DNA from: Lachnospiraceae bacterium
Lineage (GTDB): Bacteria > Bacillota > Clostridia > Lachnospirales > Lachnospiraceae
Length of the DNA: 64,000 nt
Assembly: GCA_016286555.1 (NCBI GenBank)
Contig: JAEETA010000009.1
Span: forward strand, 1 to 64,000
Direction: 5' to 3'
How positions within the stretch are numbered: the stretch's first letter is position 1; each line of letters begins with the position of its first letter. The position numbers and the translations under genes were made by a program. Below are positions 1-8,511 of the stretch, piece by piece. The notes under the pieces were generated by a model. It saw only the letters and a list, made by a program, of their open reading frames with translations. It was not told the DNA's origin and did not search any database.

Positions 1-652
1 CGTTGTCGAAATCCAGATCCTTCAGATCCAGGCCCACACACTCGGAAACACGGATACCGGTACCCAGCAGAAGAGTAAGCAAAGCCACATCCCGGACCTT
101 TGTCTTCTGATGATAGACCAGTTCCCGCTCCGTAAGTTTCTCACCGCTTTCCACCTGATCCAGCAGGATGGCAACCTCATTGGGATCCAGACGGATAATG
201 GCCTTCTCATGAAGCTTCGGGCTCGGGATCAGACTGGCCGTATTCTTATCGATCTTCTCATTTTCGAACAGATACTGGAAGAGCCGACGGAGAGCGGAGA
301 GCTTCCGCGCTTTTCCGCGCTCATCGTTGGTGATCTCTTTTCCGTCCTTCGTATACAGGGTGATATACTCCATATACTCCACCAGATCCTCCCTGGTGAT
401 GCTGTTAAACTGCGCTAGAGTGAACTCCTTCATGGATTTCCCCTTCAGGGAAGGGTTCCGCTCATGCAGGAACTCAAAGAAAAGCCGGATATCATATCCA
501 TAAGCAAGCCTGGTCCTGGTAGAAGTGGTATCGCTGATGCTCCGGAAGAAGTCGCGGCAGTAGTCCGGCAGCTCCTCCAGAATCCCTCGGAGCTTCTGGA
601 TATTTGCCTTATTTTGCATATCATGATAGTTCTCGTCACGTAAGACTGCCAT
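1..652 (-). CDS. tyrosine recombinase (XerC/XerD-like), 3' end cut by window
   Basis: DNA strand-exchange enzyme of the phage-integrase family. The visible 217 codons contain an N-terminal SAM-like core-binding domain (about residues 10-130) with a TRLAYGYDIRLFFEFL segment typical of XerC/D. The start of the catalytic domain follows, including LLLGTGIRVSE, which holds the first catalytic arginine. The remaining catalytic residues lie outside the window. The ATG at 652 is preceded by a clear AGGAGG (656-661 region), and a promoter lies at 699-726. It could be a chromosome dimer resolvase or another housekeeping Xer-type protein. The missing C-terminus prevents a finer call. Confidence 0.85.
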   Translation of the reverse strand, partial: MAVLRDENYHDMQNKANIQKLRGILEELPDYCRDFFRSISDTTSTRTRLAYGYDIRLFFEFLHERNPSLKGKSMKEFTLAQFNSITREDLVEYMEYITLYTKDGKEITNDERGKARKLSALRRLFQYLFENEKIDKNTASLIPSPKLHEKAIIRLDPNEVAILLDQVESGEKLTERELVYHQKTKVRDVALLTLLLGTGIRVSECVGLDLKDLDFDN

Positions 653-698
653 AGGACCTCCTTACACAAGTCTTGTACTGTTCGCATTTCTATTATTC

Positions 699-726
699 AT
701 CATATCATCAGAACCGGAAAATGCAA
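699..726 (-). promoter_or_regulatory. putative sigma-A promoter for the recombinase gene
   Basis: On the minus strand, TTGCAT (721-726) and TATGAT (699-704) are separated by 16 bases, about 50 bases upstream of the recombinase start. This is a pattern match only. Confidence 0.5.
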
Positions 727-728
727 TA

Positions 729-757
729 TTGTGTATATAAATACCTGCGACTATACT
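729..757 (+). promoter_or_regulatory. putative sigma-A promoter reading into the structured repeat and radical SAM gene
   Basis: TTGTGT (729-734) and TATACT (752-757) are spaced by 17 bases on the plus strand. A transcript starting near 764 would carry the whole repeat element (798-949) as a leader of about 220 bases before the ATG at 986. It is divergent from the recombinase promoter. Confidence 0.5.
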
Positions 758-797
758 GTATATTGTGGAAGAGAAATAACATTGGAATATATTGGAC

Positions 798-949
798 GCC
801 CGGTCCCACCATATACTCGGGTTCGGACACGCTTCCGCTTACGGTTTTGACACGTAGCGGACGCTAAGCTCGCCACGAGCCTGACGGCTCTACCTCGCTA
901 AGCGCCGACGGCAAAACATAGTCCTCACCCGGGTTATGGTGTCCCGGGC
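798..949 (+). ncRNA. structured intergenic repeat, copy 1 (RNA element or palindromic mini-element)
   Basis: This 152-base element can fold into nested stems: 798-803 with 944-949, 807-813 with 935-941, 818-822 with 927-931, and two inner hairpins (835-839 with 856-860, 877-881 with 886-890). It shares two exact 20-base blocks (822-841 and 909-928) with copy 2 at 3945-4127. Between copies the outer and inner stems change at both partners so that pairing is kept. I do not recognise the family. The short open frames across it look accidental. The 653-985 gap holds otherwise only the two divergent promoters and a ribosome site. Confidence 0.6.
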
Positions 950-985
950 TGATGCTACAATAAATTCAAAGTCAGGAATTCCGAC

Positions 986-1867
986 ATGATTGATTATACC
1001 TCTCTGAATCACTACCTCAAAACCACCTTCGGCTGTAAGGTATATAAGATTGCTTTGAACGCAGGCTTCACCTGCCCCAACCGTGACGGTAAGCTGGGTA
1101 CCGGAGGCTGCATCTTTTGCTCCGGTACGGGAAGCGGAGACTTCGCGGAAGATCCGGAACGGAGCATCACTGAGCAGATCGAAGCAGGGAAGCGGAGAGT
1201 GGCATCCAAAGCGGGAGAGGGGAAGTTCATCGCTTACTTCCAGGCATTCACCAACACCTATGCCCCCATAGAACGGCTGAAAGCCCTATACGAAGAAGCT
1301 CTGGCTCATCCGGATGTGGTGGCCCTCTCCATTGCCACCAGACCGGACTGCCTCCCGGAGGAGGTTCTGAATCTACTGGAAGCCTGCAACCGGATCAAAC
1401 CCATCTGGGTGGAGCTGGGACTTCAGACCATCCATGAAAACTCCGCAAAATACATACGTCGTGGGTATACCCTGGATGTTTATGACGAAGCCGTCAGGAA
1501 TCTGAAAAAAAGAAACCTGAATGTCATTACCCACGTGATCCTGGGGCTCCCGGGGGAGACAAATGCCGATATAGAGGCAACCGTACGCTATGTGTGTGAC
1601 CATGGCACCGACGGTATCAAGCTGCAGCTCCTTCACATCCTGAAGGGAACGGATCTGGCAGAAGAGTACCTGGCCGGAAGAGTGCCTGTGATGGCAGAAG
1701 AGGAGTATGTAGCCCTCATCACTCATCTCCTGCGGATCATTCCAAGGAATGTGGTGATCCACCGGATGACCGGGGATGGTGCCAAGAAAGATCTCCTGGC
1801 GCCTCTTTGGAGCGCTGACAAAAAACATGTACTGAATGCCCTGCAAAATGCTATCCGGGAGGGCTGA
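986..1867 (+). CDS. radical SAM protein, TIGR01212 (YhcC-like) family
   Basis: The protein has 293 residues, the normal size of this Elp3-related radical SAM family. The iron-sulfur cysteines are in the N-terminal stretch FTCPNRDG...GGCIFC (about residues 29-49), the spacing typical of TIGR01212 rather than the plain CxxxCxxC. ELGLQT and ITHVILGLPGET are conserved barrel strands. The substrate of the family is not established to my knowledge. The start is the ATG at 986 behind a modest AGGA at 973-976. It is the first gene of a plus-strand trio with the AI-2E-type permease and dtd. Its probable leader contains the structured repeat. Confidence 0.88.
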   Translation: MIDYTSLNHYLKTTFGCKVYKIALNAGFTCPNRDGKLGTGGCIFCSGTGSGDFAEDPERSITEQIEAGKRRVASKAGEGKFIAYFQAFTNTYAPIERLKALYEEALAHPDVVALSIATRPDCLPEEVLNLLEACNRIKPIWVELGLQTIHENSAKYIRRGYTLDVYDEAVRNLKKRNLNVITHVILGLPGETNADIEATVRYVCDHGTDGIKLQLLHILKGTDLAEEYLAGRVPVMAEEEYVALITHLLRIIPRNVVIHRMTGDGAKKDLLAPLWSADKKHVLNALQNAIREG

Positions 1868-1934
1868 ATCCCTAAGGATTTCTATACAATCCGGCATATA
1901 TCTGATATGATGGGCAGGGAATAAGGAAACCTGA

Positions 1935-3467
1935 ATGGAGATGACCATGAGAGAAATGGACAAACCGCAAGTGGATCAGGAAAACGAAAGAGAATCAATC
2001 CTTCAAAACAAGCCGGACATTGACGAAATGCTGGAGGATTCCGATCAGGCGGAAGCGGTGATCGAAAGCGCGAATGCTACAGAGGAAACCGTAGCGGATC
2101 CTGCACAGGCCACAGAAGAGACCGGAGGCAGAAAGCGGACGGTGATCATCTGGAATCAGAATTTTATCCAGGTAGGTCTGATCCTTCTGTTCTGTTCCAT
2201 GCTGGTGCTTCTGTTCTATTACCTTTTGTTCCACACCGATGCACTTAAGCAGAACTTTGCCCATTTGAACAGGATCCTGCTACCCGTTCTGGTAGGCATC
2301 GCCCTGGCCTATGTCATGACGCCGCTTCTCAATGCCATCGAACGCAGGATTTTAAAGCCCCTCTATTATCAGAAGCTGAAGAGAAAGGAAACAGACCGCT
2401 CCGGCAGAGTGATCCGCTATCTTTCCGTAACCGCAACCTGTACGTTGTTCATCCTTGCGCTGTGGCTGGTCCTCAAAATGCTGATCTCCGGCATCGTTCC
2501 TTCCGTCGGCAACCTGATCTCCAATTTTGACGTATATACCAGCAATGCCATCAAATGGGCCAATTCCATCTCCTTTGAGGATCCGGATGTCAATGCCTAT
2601 CTGACCCTTGCCATCGATTCTGTCTCCGAGAGCATCTCAGAATGGTTTAATACCGATATCTTCAGCAAATCCACTACAATCCTGAAGAACTTGTCCCTGG
2701 GCATGATGTCCTTCGGAAAAAAACTTTTGGATTTTGTTGTAGGCTTCATCATTTCCGTCTACCTGCTGAACAGCAAGGAAGTGCTGGTAGGGCGCTTTAA
2801 AAAGATCATCTATGCCGCTTTGTCCAGGAAAAAGGCAAACGATGTGGTGGATGCTCTCTGGTATACTCACCAGACCTTCAGCGGCTTCCTTACCGGAAAA
2901 TTCGTGGATTCCGTCATCATCGGCCTCCTGTGTTTCATCGGGACCACATTGATGCAGACTCCCTATGCAGCCCTGGTAAGCCTTATCATCGGCATCACCA
3001 ATATGATTCCCTTTTTCGGCCCTTACATCGGTGCTATCCCTACGACGCTCCTGATCTTTATGGTGAACCCTTCCCATCCGCTGCCGGCATTGTACTTCCT
3101 GATCTTTATCATCCTGCTGCAGCAGCTGGACGGCAATGTGATCGGTCCTAAGATCCTGGGCAAGAGCACCGGTCTGGAGGGATTCTGGGTGATCTTTGCC
3201 ATTACCCTGTTCGGCGGTATCTGGGGGCTCTTTGGCATGATCGTAGGCGTTCCGTTCTTTGCCGTACTGTATAACGGCATCAGAGTCACCATCAACGGTA
3301 AACTGGCAAAAAAAGGATATACCAACGACACAAAACAATATATGAATGCCATTCGCGTAGATGAGGACGGAATCGTCATCCAAAAACCGGAAGCAGAACC
3401 GGAAAAGATCCGTCCTTTTTCCAGAAAAACAAAAAAAACGATAATCAAAAAGGATAAAACATCATGA
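1935..3467 (+). CDS. AI-2E family transporter (PerM/YtvI-like membrane protein)
   Basis: This is a 510-residue integral membrane protein. Residues 1-65 are a soluble, glutamate-rich N-terminal tail. Several hydrophobic spans follow, arranged as in the PF01594 family: two or three near residues 75-185, then a soluble middle, then a helical bundle from about 265 to 440. [14 protein letters not shown] and [19 protein letters not shown] are family hallmarks. Members have been linked to autoinducer-2 export or Na+/H+ antiport, so the substrate is open. AAGGA precedes the ATG at 1935, and a second in-frame ATG at 1947 is possible. The last codons overlap dtd by four bases, indicating translational coupling. 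Confidence 0.88.
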   Translation: MEMTMREMDKPQVDQENERESILQNKPDIDEMLEDSDQAEAVIESANATEETVADPAQATEETGGRKRTVIIWNQNFIQVGLILLFCSMLVLLFYYLLFHTDALKQNFAHLNRILLPVLVGIALAYVMTPLLNAIERRILKPLYYQKLKRKETDRSGRVIRYLSVTATCTLFILALWLVLKMLISGIVPSVGNLISNFDVYTSNAIKWANSISFEDPDVNAYLTLAIDSVSESISEWFNTDIFSKSTTILKNLSLGMMSFGKKLLDFVVGFIISVYLLNSKEVLVGRFKKIIYAALSRKKANDVVDALWYTHQTFSGFLTGKFVDSVIIGLLCFIGTTLMQTPYAALVSLIIGITNMIPFFGPYIGAIPTTLLIFMVNPSHPLPALYFLIFIILLQQLDGNVIGPKILGKSTGLEGFWVIFAITLFGGIWGLFGMIVGVPFFAVLYNGIRVTINGKLAKKGYTNDTKQYMNAIRVDEDGIVIQKPEAEPEKIRPFSRKTKKTIIKKDKTS

Positions 3468-3931
3468 GATTTGTAATTCAGCGCGTTGACAGGGCCTCTG
3501 TGCGGATCCTTCCGGAAGAGGGACAACCCTACGAGAACGGTAAGATCGGAAAAGGATTTCTGGTCCTGATCGGAGTAGAAGAGGCAGACAACGAAAAAAT
3601 CGCAGATGCCATGGTGCGAAAGCTCCTTGGCATGCGGATCTTCCCGGATGAAAACGGCAAAACGAACCTGGATCTGGCTGCAGTAAACGGGGAACTGCTT
3701 TTGATCAGTCAGTTTACCCTGTATGCAGATTGTCGCAAGGGGAATCGACCCAGCTTTACAAACGCCGCCGGCGCTGAGCAGGCTAACGCATTATATGAAT
3801 ATGTGGTTGCTCAGTGCAGAGCCAGTGTGGCTCATGTGGATACGGGCGTATTTGGAGAACATATGGAGGTGGATCTGGTCAATAACGGACCGTTTACCAT
3901 TGTGCTGGATTCCCGTGATTTAAGTATATAG
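3464..3931 (+). CDS. dtd: D-aminoacyl-tRNA deacylase
   Basis: This 155-residue cytosolic enzyme hydrolyses D-amino acids (and glycine) mischarged on tRNA. The sequence is full length. It begins [13 protein letters not shown], contains the [11 protein letters not shown] active-site segment near residue 80 and ends with the NxGPxT motif ([11 protein letters not shown]). The ATGA overlap with the upstream permease gene supports one operon. The second structured repeat starts within 15 bases of the stop codon, so it would be in the 3' untranslated region of this transcript. Confidence 0.96.
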   Translation: MRFVIQRVDRASVRILPEEGQPYENGKIGKGFLVLIGVEEADNEKIADAMVRKLLGMRIFPDENGKTNLDLAAVNGELLLISQFTLYADCRKGNRPSFTNAAGAEQANALYEYVVAQCRASVAHVDTGVFGEHMEVDLVNNGPFTIVLDSRDLSI

Positions 3932-3944
3932 AGGAACCCTTACA

Positions 3945-4127
3945 GGGCTCCCGTGGTCCATATATCCGTGTTCGGACACGCTTCCGCTTAGTGTGTCCGT
4001 ATATGTGCTAGCATATTCGGACATGACACAGCAGCGGTACATAAACTCACCGTGCGCTTGTAGCGCCGGTTCGTTAAGTACCGGCGGCAAAACATAGTCC
4101 TCACACGAATTATGGACCCGGTCGCCC
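3945..4127 (+). ncRNA. structured intergenic repeat, copy 2
   Basis: This is the second copy of the element at 798-949, in the same orientation. The conserved blocks are 3971-3990 and 4085-4104. Stems: 3945-3948 with 4124-4127, 3956-3962 with 4111-4117, 3967-3971 with 4103-4107, 3984-3988 with 4033-4037, 4054-4058 with 4062-4066. The inner hairpin at 3984-4037 is enlarged by an extra stem-loop (about 3993-4023) absent from copy 1, explaining the longer size. It lies just after dtd on the plus strand. Function unknown. Confidence 0.6.
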
Positions 4128-4236
4128 ACGAAATAATGCTTAGATCGAACTCATAATTTGAAAAAGACGACATAGAGTAAAATCTATGACGGCTATTATA
4201 TTGCAGACTAAGTCATGGTGTACTGATAAGCAACCT
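4128..4236. other. intergenic stretch without a recognised feature
   Basis: This AT-rich spacer lies between the second structured repeat and the long hairpin. I see no credible coding frame, tRNA or promoter here. The rest of the 3932-4460 gap is covered by the repeat, the hairpin and the terminator listed separately. Bases 4296-4385 are likewise plain AT-rich sequence. Confidence 0.5.
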
Positions 4237-4295
4237 ATAGTTTAACGAATCAGTTGGAATGCATTTTAATGTATTCCAACTATTCGTTAAACTAT
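4237..4295 (+). repeat. long AT-rich inverted repeat (hairpin)
   Basis: A 14-base perfect arm (4237-4250, ATAGTTTAACGAAT) pairs with 4282-4295. The stem continues inward by about 13 further pairs after a single bulged C and with one G-T pair, leaving a tiny loop. On the plus strand the sequence CCTTTT follows, so it could act as a weak terminator for the dtd transcript. The AT content is unlike the neighbouring genes. Confidence 0.7.
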
Positions 4296-4385
4296 CCTTT
4301 TGCGAATAAATATAGTGTAATCTCTCGCAACTCAACAGATACAAATTGGCTACTCCATATGCAGATCTGTATCATGCGTTGCAAC

Positions 4386-4416
4386 GAAAAAAGCAGCCAA
4401 AAACGGCTGCTTTTTT
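4386..4416 (-). terminator. bidirectional rho-independent terminator after the chemotaxis receptor
   Basis: The stem GCAGCC/GGCTGC (4393-4410) is flanked by six A residues on one side and six T residues on the other, so it can work on both strands. It lies 45 bases after the receptor stop codon. Confidence 0.9.
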
Positions 4417-4460
4417 GAAATTATGGAACATACTTCAATGTTTTCTGTGGAGAAAGGTCC

Positions 4461-6176
4461 TTAAGCGCTGATGATAAATTGATCGATCAGGCTGTTCAGG
4501 TTCTCGGACTGCTCGGAAAGCTCGATGGATACGGCGCTGGATTCCTCGGCGGTAGCGGAATTGTTCTGCACCACACCGGAAATCATCTCGATCCCCTTGT
4601 CGATCTCTTCCATGCTCTGTGCCTGCTCCTCAGCCAGATCGCCGGTCTCAATGATCATGCCGGTGATCTCCTCAACGCTCTGCTGCATTGCATCCAGCGC
4701 TTCGGTGGTCTCAGCCACAACGGCATTTCCGTTTTGAATCTCGTCCATGGTATCTGCGATAAGCTGGTGAGTATTCTTGGCAGCATCGCTGGACTGATCT
4801 GCCAGGATACCGATCTGCTCTGCCACCACTGCAAATCCTCTTCCGGTATCTCCCGCTCTGGCTGCCTCAATGGAAGCGTTCAGGGCAAGGAGGGAAGTCT
4901 GCTTTGCGATGGCTTCGATGGTATTGGTGATCTGCTCGATCTCTGCGGATGCCTCGGTGATCCTGGTCATGGCATCCGTCACCAGATGCATCTTCTGTGC
5001 ACTGCGCTCTGCATCCTTACGGACGGAAGCTGCCATGCTCCTGCTCTTTTCAGCTACCACAGCCAATTGTCTCGTCTGCTCCGTCACGGAATCAACGGAT
5101 GCAGTGAGTTCCTCAACGGCTGCAGCCTGGTCCGTTGCGCCCTCCGCAAGGTCCGTAGCGCCCTGCGACATATTATTTGCGGATTCCGATACAAGCGAGG
5201 AAGAATTCTTCACCTCACGCAGCGTATTGGAAAGGGTATCCGAAATATCCCCCAGCGCTGTCTTGATGGCATCGTAATCTCCGATATACAGGTCTTCGTT
5301 CCGGGAGCCGGTAGAAAAATCACCGCCGGACATTCTATTTAAGGTCTCTGCGATGTCTTTTACGATATTCTCGATCACATTGGTGGACTGCCTCAGGTCC
5401 CCTGCCAGTCTGCCCAGCTCATCCTCGGAATCGGTCTCGATCTCAATCTCCAGCTTTCCTTTTGCCATGTCATCCGCCGCTTTCGAGATTGCCTCAATAG
5501 GATCCAGAATGCTGCGGGTCATTGCCTTTCTGGCCAGACCGGAATACTGCAGTGCATAGAGGACCACGATCAGAGAAATGACCGTCATGATCACGACTCC
5601 GACGATACTCACCAGATAGGCTTTGGAAGCCTGCTCCTTCGCATCAATGCCGATCTCCTTAAAGTCCTTGACCACTACCTTGATTGCCTCATTGGTGTTG
5701 GCACTGTAATAATCGTAGATCTCTTCTCTGGAGGCTCCGGAAGCAAACATGCTGAGCAGCGCATCGTCAGACTTGTCGATATCCGCGATATGCTGATAAG
5801 CCACGGACAGATCGCCCTTATAGACCTTTCCCAGGGCGTCCAGGCCGTCATTCAACTCCTGAATCTTCTCATAGACGCCTTCCAGCTGCTCCTGTCTTTC
5901 GCCTTCATCATAAGCATTCATGGCAGAAAGATAGTATTTCGCCAGCGCCTGGATAGTGATACGGATCTCACCCTGCTGGGTGTTCTGCTCATAGTACACA
6001 GCGTAAATATTTCTAATATTCAGAAGGGAAACCAGATCGATGATCGCAATGACCACAATGATCACGATCAGATTGGTACGAAACCTTCCAAAGACTCTTT
6101 TCAGCTTGTCTGATACAGAAAGCTTCCGAAATTCGTCTTTTGCAAATCCATTTTTCTTTGAATCGACGTTAGACAT
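4461..6176 (-). CDS. methyl-accepting chemotaxis protein
   Basis: This transmembrane chemoreceptor has 571 residues from the chosen start. A hydrophobic span at about 34-54 and a second at about 187-212 bracket an extracytoplasmic four-helix-type sensor. A HAMP domain (about 215-270) and a methyl-accepting signalling domain follow. The hairpin tip LLALNASIEAARAGDTGRGF is intact, so coupling to CheA/CheW is expected. The ATG at 6176 was chosen because GGAGG (6182-6186) lies five bases upstream; an in-frame ATG at 6188 would overlap that site. No flagellar or che genes are in the window. The ligand cannot be inferred. Confidence 0.93.
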   Translation of the reverse strand: MSNVDSKKNGFAKDEFRKLSVSDKLKRVFGRFRTNLIVIIVVIAIIDLVSLLNIRNIYAVYYEQNTQQGEIRITIQALAKYYLSAMNAYDEGERQEQLEGVYEKIQELNDGLDALGKVYKGDLSVAYQHIADIDKSDDALLSMFASGASREEIYDYYSANTNEAIKVVVKDFKEIGIDAKEQASKAYLVSIVGVVIMTVISLIVVLYALQYSGLARKAMTRSILDPIEAISKAADDMAKGKLEIEIETDSEDELGRLAGDLRQSTNVIENIVKDIAETLNRMSGGDFSTGSRNEDLYIGDYDAIKTALGDISDTLSNTLREVKNSSSLVSESANNMSQGATDLAEGATDQAAAVEELTASVDSVTEQTRQLAVVAEKSRSMAASVRKDAERSAQKMHLVTDAMTRITEASAEIEQITNTIEAIAKQTSLLALNASIEAARAGDTGRGFAVVAEQIGILADQSSDAAKNTHQLIADTMDEIQNGNAVVAETTEALDAMQQSVEEITGMIIETGDLAEEQAQSMEEIDKGIEMISGVVQNNSATAEESSAVSIELSEQSENLNSLIDQFIISA

Positions 6177-6227
6177 ACATACCTCCATTTATCTTCTTAA
6201 AATCTTCACATTTCTCTCTCACGAACA

Positions 6228-6256
6228 ATTACATTTTACACGATATAGTTTGTCAA
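6228..6256 (-). promoter_or_regulatory. putative sigma-A promoter for the chemotaxis receptor
   Basis: TTGACA (6251-6256) and TGTAAT (6228-6233) are spaced by 17 bases on the minus strand, with an AT-rich leader of about 45 bases before the start. It does not resemble a flagellar sigma-D promoter. Confidence 0.6.
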
Positions 6257-6318
6257 AACAATTTAAGAAACTATAAATATCCGAAAGTATTTATAAACTG
6301 TCTCACAGAAAAAAAAGA

Positions 6319-6336
6319 GCCGGCAAAATTGCCGGC
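6319..6336 (-). terminator. rho-independent terminator of the moxR-to-RNase G gene run
   Basis: A perfect GCCGGC/GCCGGC stem with a six-base loop is followed on the minus strand by a run of T residues (opposite 6309-6316). It lies eight bases beyond the stop codon of the small membrane protein gene. Confidence 0.9.
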
Positions 6337-6343
6337 CCAACGC

Positions 6344-6589
6344 TTATTCCTGATCCTCTTCTTTCGCATTTAACGTATATAAAACTTCTCTGAGAAGTCG
6401 ATTGTTTTCACTGATCAAATCATTCAAGGCTTGATCATTTTCGCTTATCAGTTTATGTGTTCTGTCCAAATTATCCAAAATCTCATTTGTTTTAATATAC
6501 CAGCACCACAATTCTCTTAACAGAAAAAATAAGCCAATTCCCAAACAGATAATTGCAATGATAAGGACACTGAAACTGCGTTGATCCAT
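6344..6589 (-). CDS. small single-span membrane protein with coiled coil, unknown function
   Basis: The product is 81 residues. Residues 1-28 contain one hydrophobic span (SVLIIAIICLGIGLFFLL). The rest is a charged, leucine- and asparagine-rich helix (NDLISENNRLLREVL) likely to form a coiled coil. I do not recognise the family. The ATG at 6589 has GGAGG seven bases upstream, and a longer in-frame extension into RNase G lacks a ribosome site. It is the last gene of the operon that starts at moxR or hisZ, 14 bases behind RNase G, with a terminator directly after it. Confidence 0.75.
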   Translation of the reverse strand: MDQRSFSVLIIAIICLGIGLFFLLRELWCWYIKTNEILDNLDRTHKLISENDQALNDLISENNRLLREVLYTLNAKEEDQE

Positions 6590-6603
6590 AAAAACCTCCA
6601 GGA

Positions 6604-7659
6604 TTAAAAAACAAATTGCTCCCGCAGGGATTTGCGGGTCTTCTTGCGAGTGATCTCCATAATGCCCAGAGCAGTGATGTCCAGGGCTTTGGCAAAACAA
6701 ATATCGGCCTTCAGGAGGTCCTGCATGTAAGCAAGAAGGCTCTCAGACGCGTTTTCCGCATCGTTATTGACGAAATCCACCAGGATCATGCCGGAGAGAT
6801 TCCGGAGCCTGATCTGAAGCGCCACCTCCCTGGCAGCTTCCCGGTTCAGGTCGCTAACGAATCCCGCGCCGGATTTTTCCATCTTGCCGCTGTTCACATC
6901 GATGACGGTCATGGCCTCGGTGTAGTCAAAGATCAGATATCCCCCGGAAGGAAGCCAGACCTTTCTGGCCAATGCATCGGAGCCCTTGGTGTGCAGGCTG
7001 TACAGAGCACTTAAGGACAGTTGCCTGTCGGTATATAGCCTGACGGGAGTACCGGAAATCCCGGCAGATAACCTCTCGTAAAGCCCCTCCTTATCCGTAA
7101 CGATCTCTTCGATGTCGTAATGCACCTTGTCCGCCACTGCTTTCATGACAGGCTTCAGATCCGGTCCTTCGGACACGGACAACCGTCTGATCTTGTTGTC
7201 ATGGGCCGCTGCGTTACGGATATCTTCTCCATCGGGGATGCGACTCCAGTCAATCTTTGCAGAGAACGAAGCCCGCTTGCCCCTTTGAGGTTCTGCCTTC
7301 AAACGCACGCAAAGCAGATCTCCCTGCTTGGGGTTCAGATCCCCAGAAATCTGGGAAAAGGGCAAAAATCCGGTAAGAGACTCTCCTTCCGTTCCATAGA
7401 GAACGAAAGCTGCTTTCAGCTCTTTGGAGATGTTGGATACCCGGGCCAGGAACAGGTCTCCTACGTGATACCCGGATCCTGCTTCCTCTTCTGCCGCCCC
7501 CAGGGATACCATCTCCAGGAGCCGTCCGCCCTTCAGATAAAACATGCAAGTATGCTTTTCAAAGTCTGTGATCAGGAGCTTGCCCGCTCCGGAAGCCGCC
7601 TCTCTGGCAAGGGCTTTCCCCTCCATGGAGGCAGCGCTCACATCAATCCTGCGACTCAT
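6604..7659 (-). CDS. rng: ribonuclease E/G family protein, short form
   Basis: This is a 351-residue endoribonuclease of the RNase E/G family, expected to cut single-stranded RNA during rRNA and mRNA processing. An S1-like segment lies near residues 40-120 (LFLARVSNISKELKAAFV). The two catalytic aspartates are visible in VIDVNSGK (about 255) and MILVDFVNND (about 290). The protein ends at KKTRKSLREQFVF, just where classical members have the CPxCxG zinc-link, so that cysteine pair is missing. The start overlaps the upstream TIGR03936 gene by four bases. This gene order is common in Clostridia. Confidence 0.9.
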   Translation of the reverse strand: MSRRIDVSAASMEGKALAREAASGAGKLLITDFEKHTCMFYLKGGRLLEMVSLGAAEEEAGSGYHVGDLFLARVSNISKELKAAFVLYGTEGESLTGFLPFSQISGDLNPKQGDLLCVRLKAEPQRGKRASFSAKIDWSRIPDGEDIRNAAAHDNKIRRLSVSEGPDLKPVMKAVADKVHYDIEEIVTDKEGLYERLSAGISGTPVRLYTDRQLSLSALYSLHTKGSDALARKVWLPSGGYLIFDYTEAMTVIDVNSGKMEKSGAGFVSDLNREAAREVALQIRLRNLSGMILVDFVNNDAENASESLLAYMQDLLKADICFAKALDITALGIMEITRKKTRKSLREQFVF

Positions 7660-8480
7660 GCCAAATGTTCCTCACAGATACCGATCATGGGGATCAACTC
7701 CCCTTCAGCGCCCTCTTCTGCCGCGGTTCTGGTGTACATCTCCAGTCGGGTCACCAGAAGGGCATACTGAGCCAACGTCTCTCCCTCCATGGCACAGATG
7801 CTTTCCAGTACCTGAATGGGCTTAATGTTGCCGGCACTGGAGGCGTCGCAGCGCAGGAAGAGGCTGTTTGTTTCCTCATCAAAACGAAACTCCAGGATGC
7901 CGGGGCGCAGATCCAGGATCCGCTCTCCTTTTTTAAGCACCTTAGTATAGGGGATCTCCGTACGGCCCAAAGTCTTTTCGATCACAGCCCTGCACTTATC
8001 GGGATCCAAAGCAGACTGCTCACTTCCTTCCGCCGCCAGGCACGCAGGGACCTTTCCGGCCCGAAATTCAATCTGATAATCCGCAGCCGCCACGGAAGCC
8101 ATGGCATTGCCCGCATTTTCCGGCAGGAGTCCCACATCCGCGATGCGGATCTCCGGTACCGATACGGCATTCAAAGCGTCAGCGATGTCCTGCAGAGAGG
8201 TCATGGAATTTAACTTCAGATCCATGTACTCCGCCTGACTTTCCAGGCCCACACTCAAAGGTGACGCAAATGTCATGATCTGGTGGGGGGAGAAGCCTCC
8301 CGTATAGGCCACATCGATCTCGGCTCTGCGAATGCACTTCTGGAAATACCGCATCACATCCAGATGGCCGATATACCGGATGGCTCCGGTTTTGGTAAAT
8401 TTCACTCGTATAAACAAAGTATGTCTCCCATCAAGCAAATCAAGTTCTAGTAAATCAAGCGCTTCAGCGGGGACCGCCAT
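7656..8480 (-). CDS. TIGR03936 family protein (DUF2344, radical SAM-associated)
   Basis: The 274-residue cytosolic protein of DUF2344 is nearly always beside or fused to a TIGR03960 radical SAM protein, as here. The hallmark segment RVKFTKTGAIRYIGHLDVMRYFQKCIRRA is at about residues 25-53, followed by GGFSPHQIM. Family members usually begin close to RVKF, so the first about 20 residues are doubtful. The ATG at 8480 has only a weak ribosome site. It overlaps RNase G by four bases. The function is unproven; a role in RNA modification is suspected from the neighbourhood. Confidence 0.85.
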   Translation of the reverse strand: MAVPAEALDLLELDLLDGRHTLFIRVKFTKTGAIRYIGHLDVMRYFQKCIRRAEIDVAYTGGFSPHQIMTFASPLSVGLESQAEYMDLKLNSMTSLQDIADALNAVSVPEIRIADVGLLPENAGNAMASVAAADYQIEFRAGKVPACLAAEGSEQSALDPDKCRAVIEKTLGRTEIPYTKVLKKGERILDLRPGILEFRFDEETNSLFLRCDASSAGNIKPIQVLESICAMEGETLAQYALLVTRLEMYTRTAAEEGAEGELIPMIGICEEHLA

Positions 8481-8511
8481 CCGCGCAGGATCAGATCACT
8501 GCATCAAGTCC

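Noticed and set aside
1-652. Evidence for a mobile element around the recombinase
   Set aside because: Only one recombinase gene is present at the edge, with no attachment repeats, tRNA or cargo genes; a housekeeping Xer role is as likely.
673-867. Small plus-strand frame running into the first structured repeat
   Set aside because: The frame is not kept in the second copy of the repeat, there is no ribosome site, and the stems explain the conservation better than coding.
3920-4173. Small minus-strand frames across the second structured repeat
   Set aside because: They depend on the palindromic sequence and have no counterpart in copy 1.
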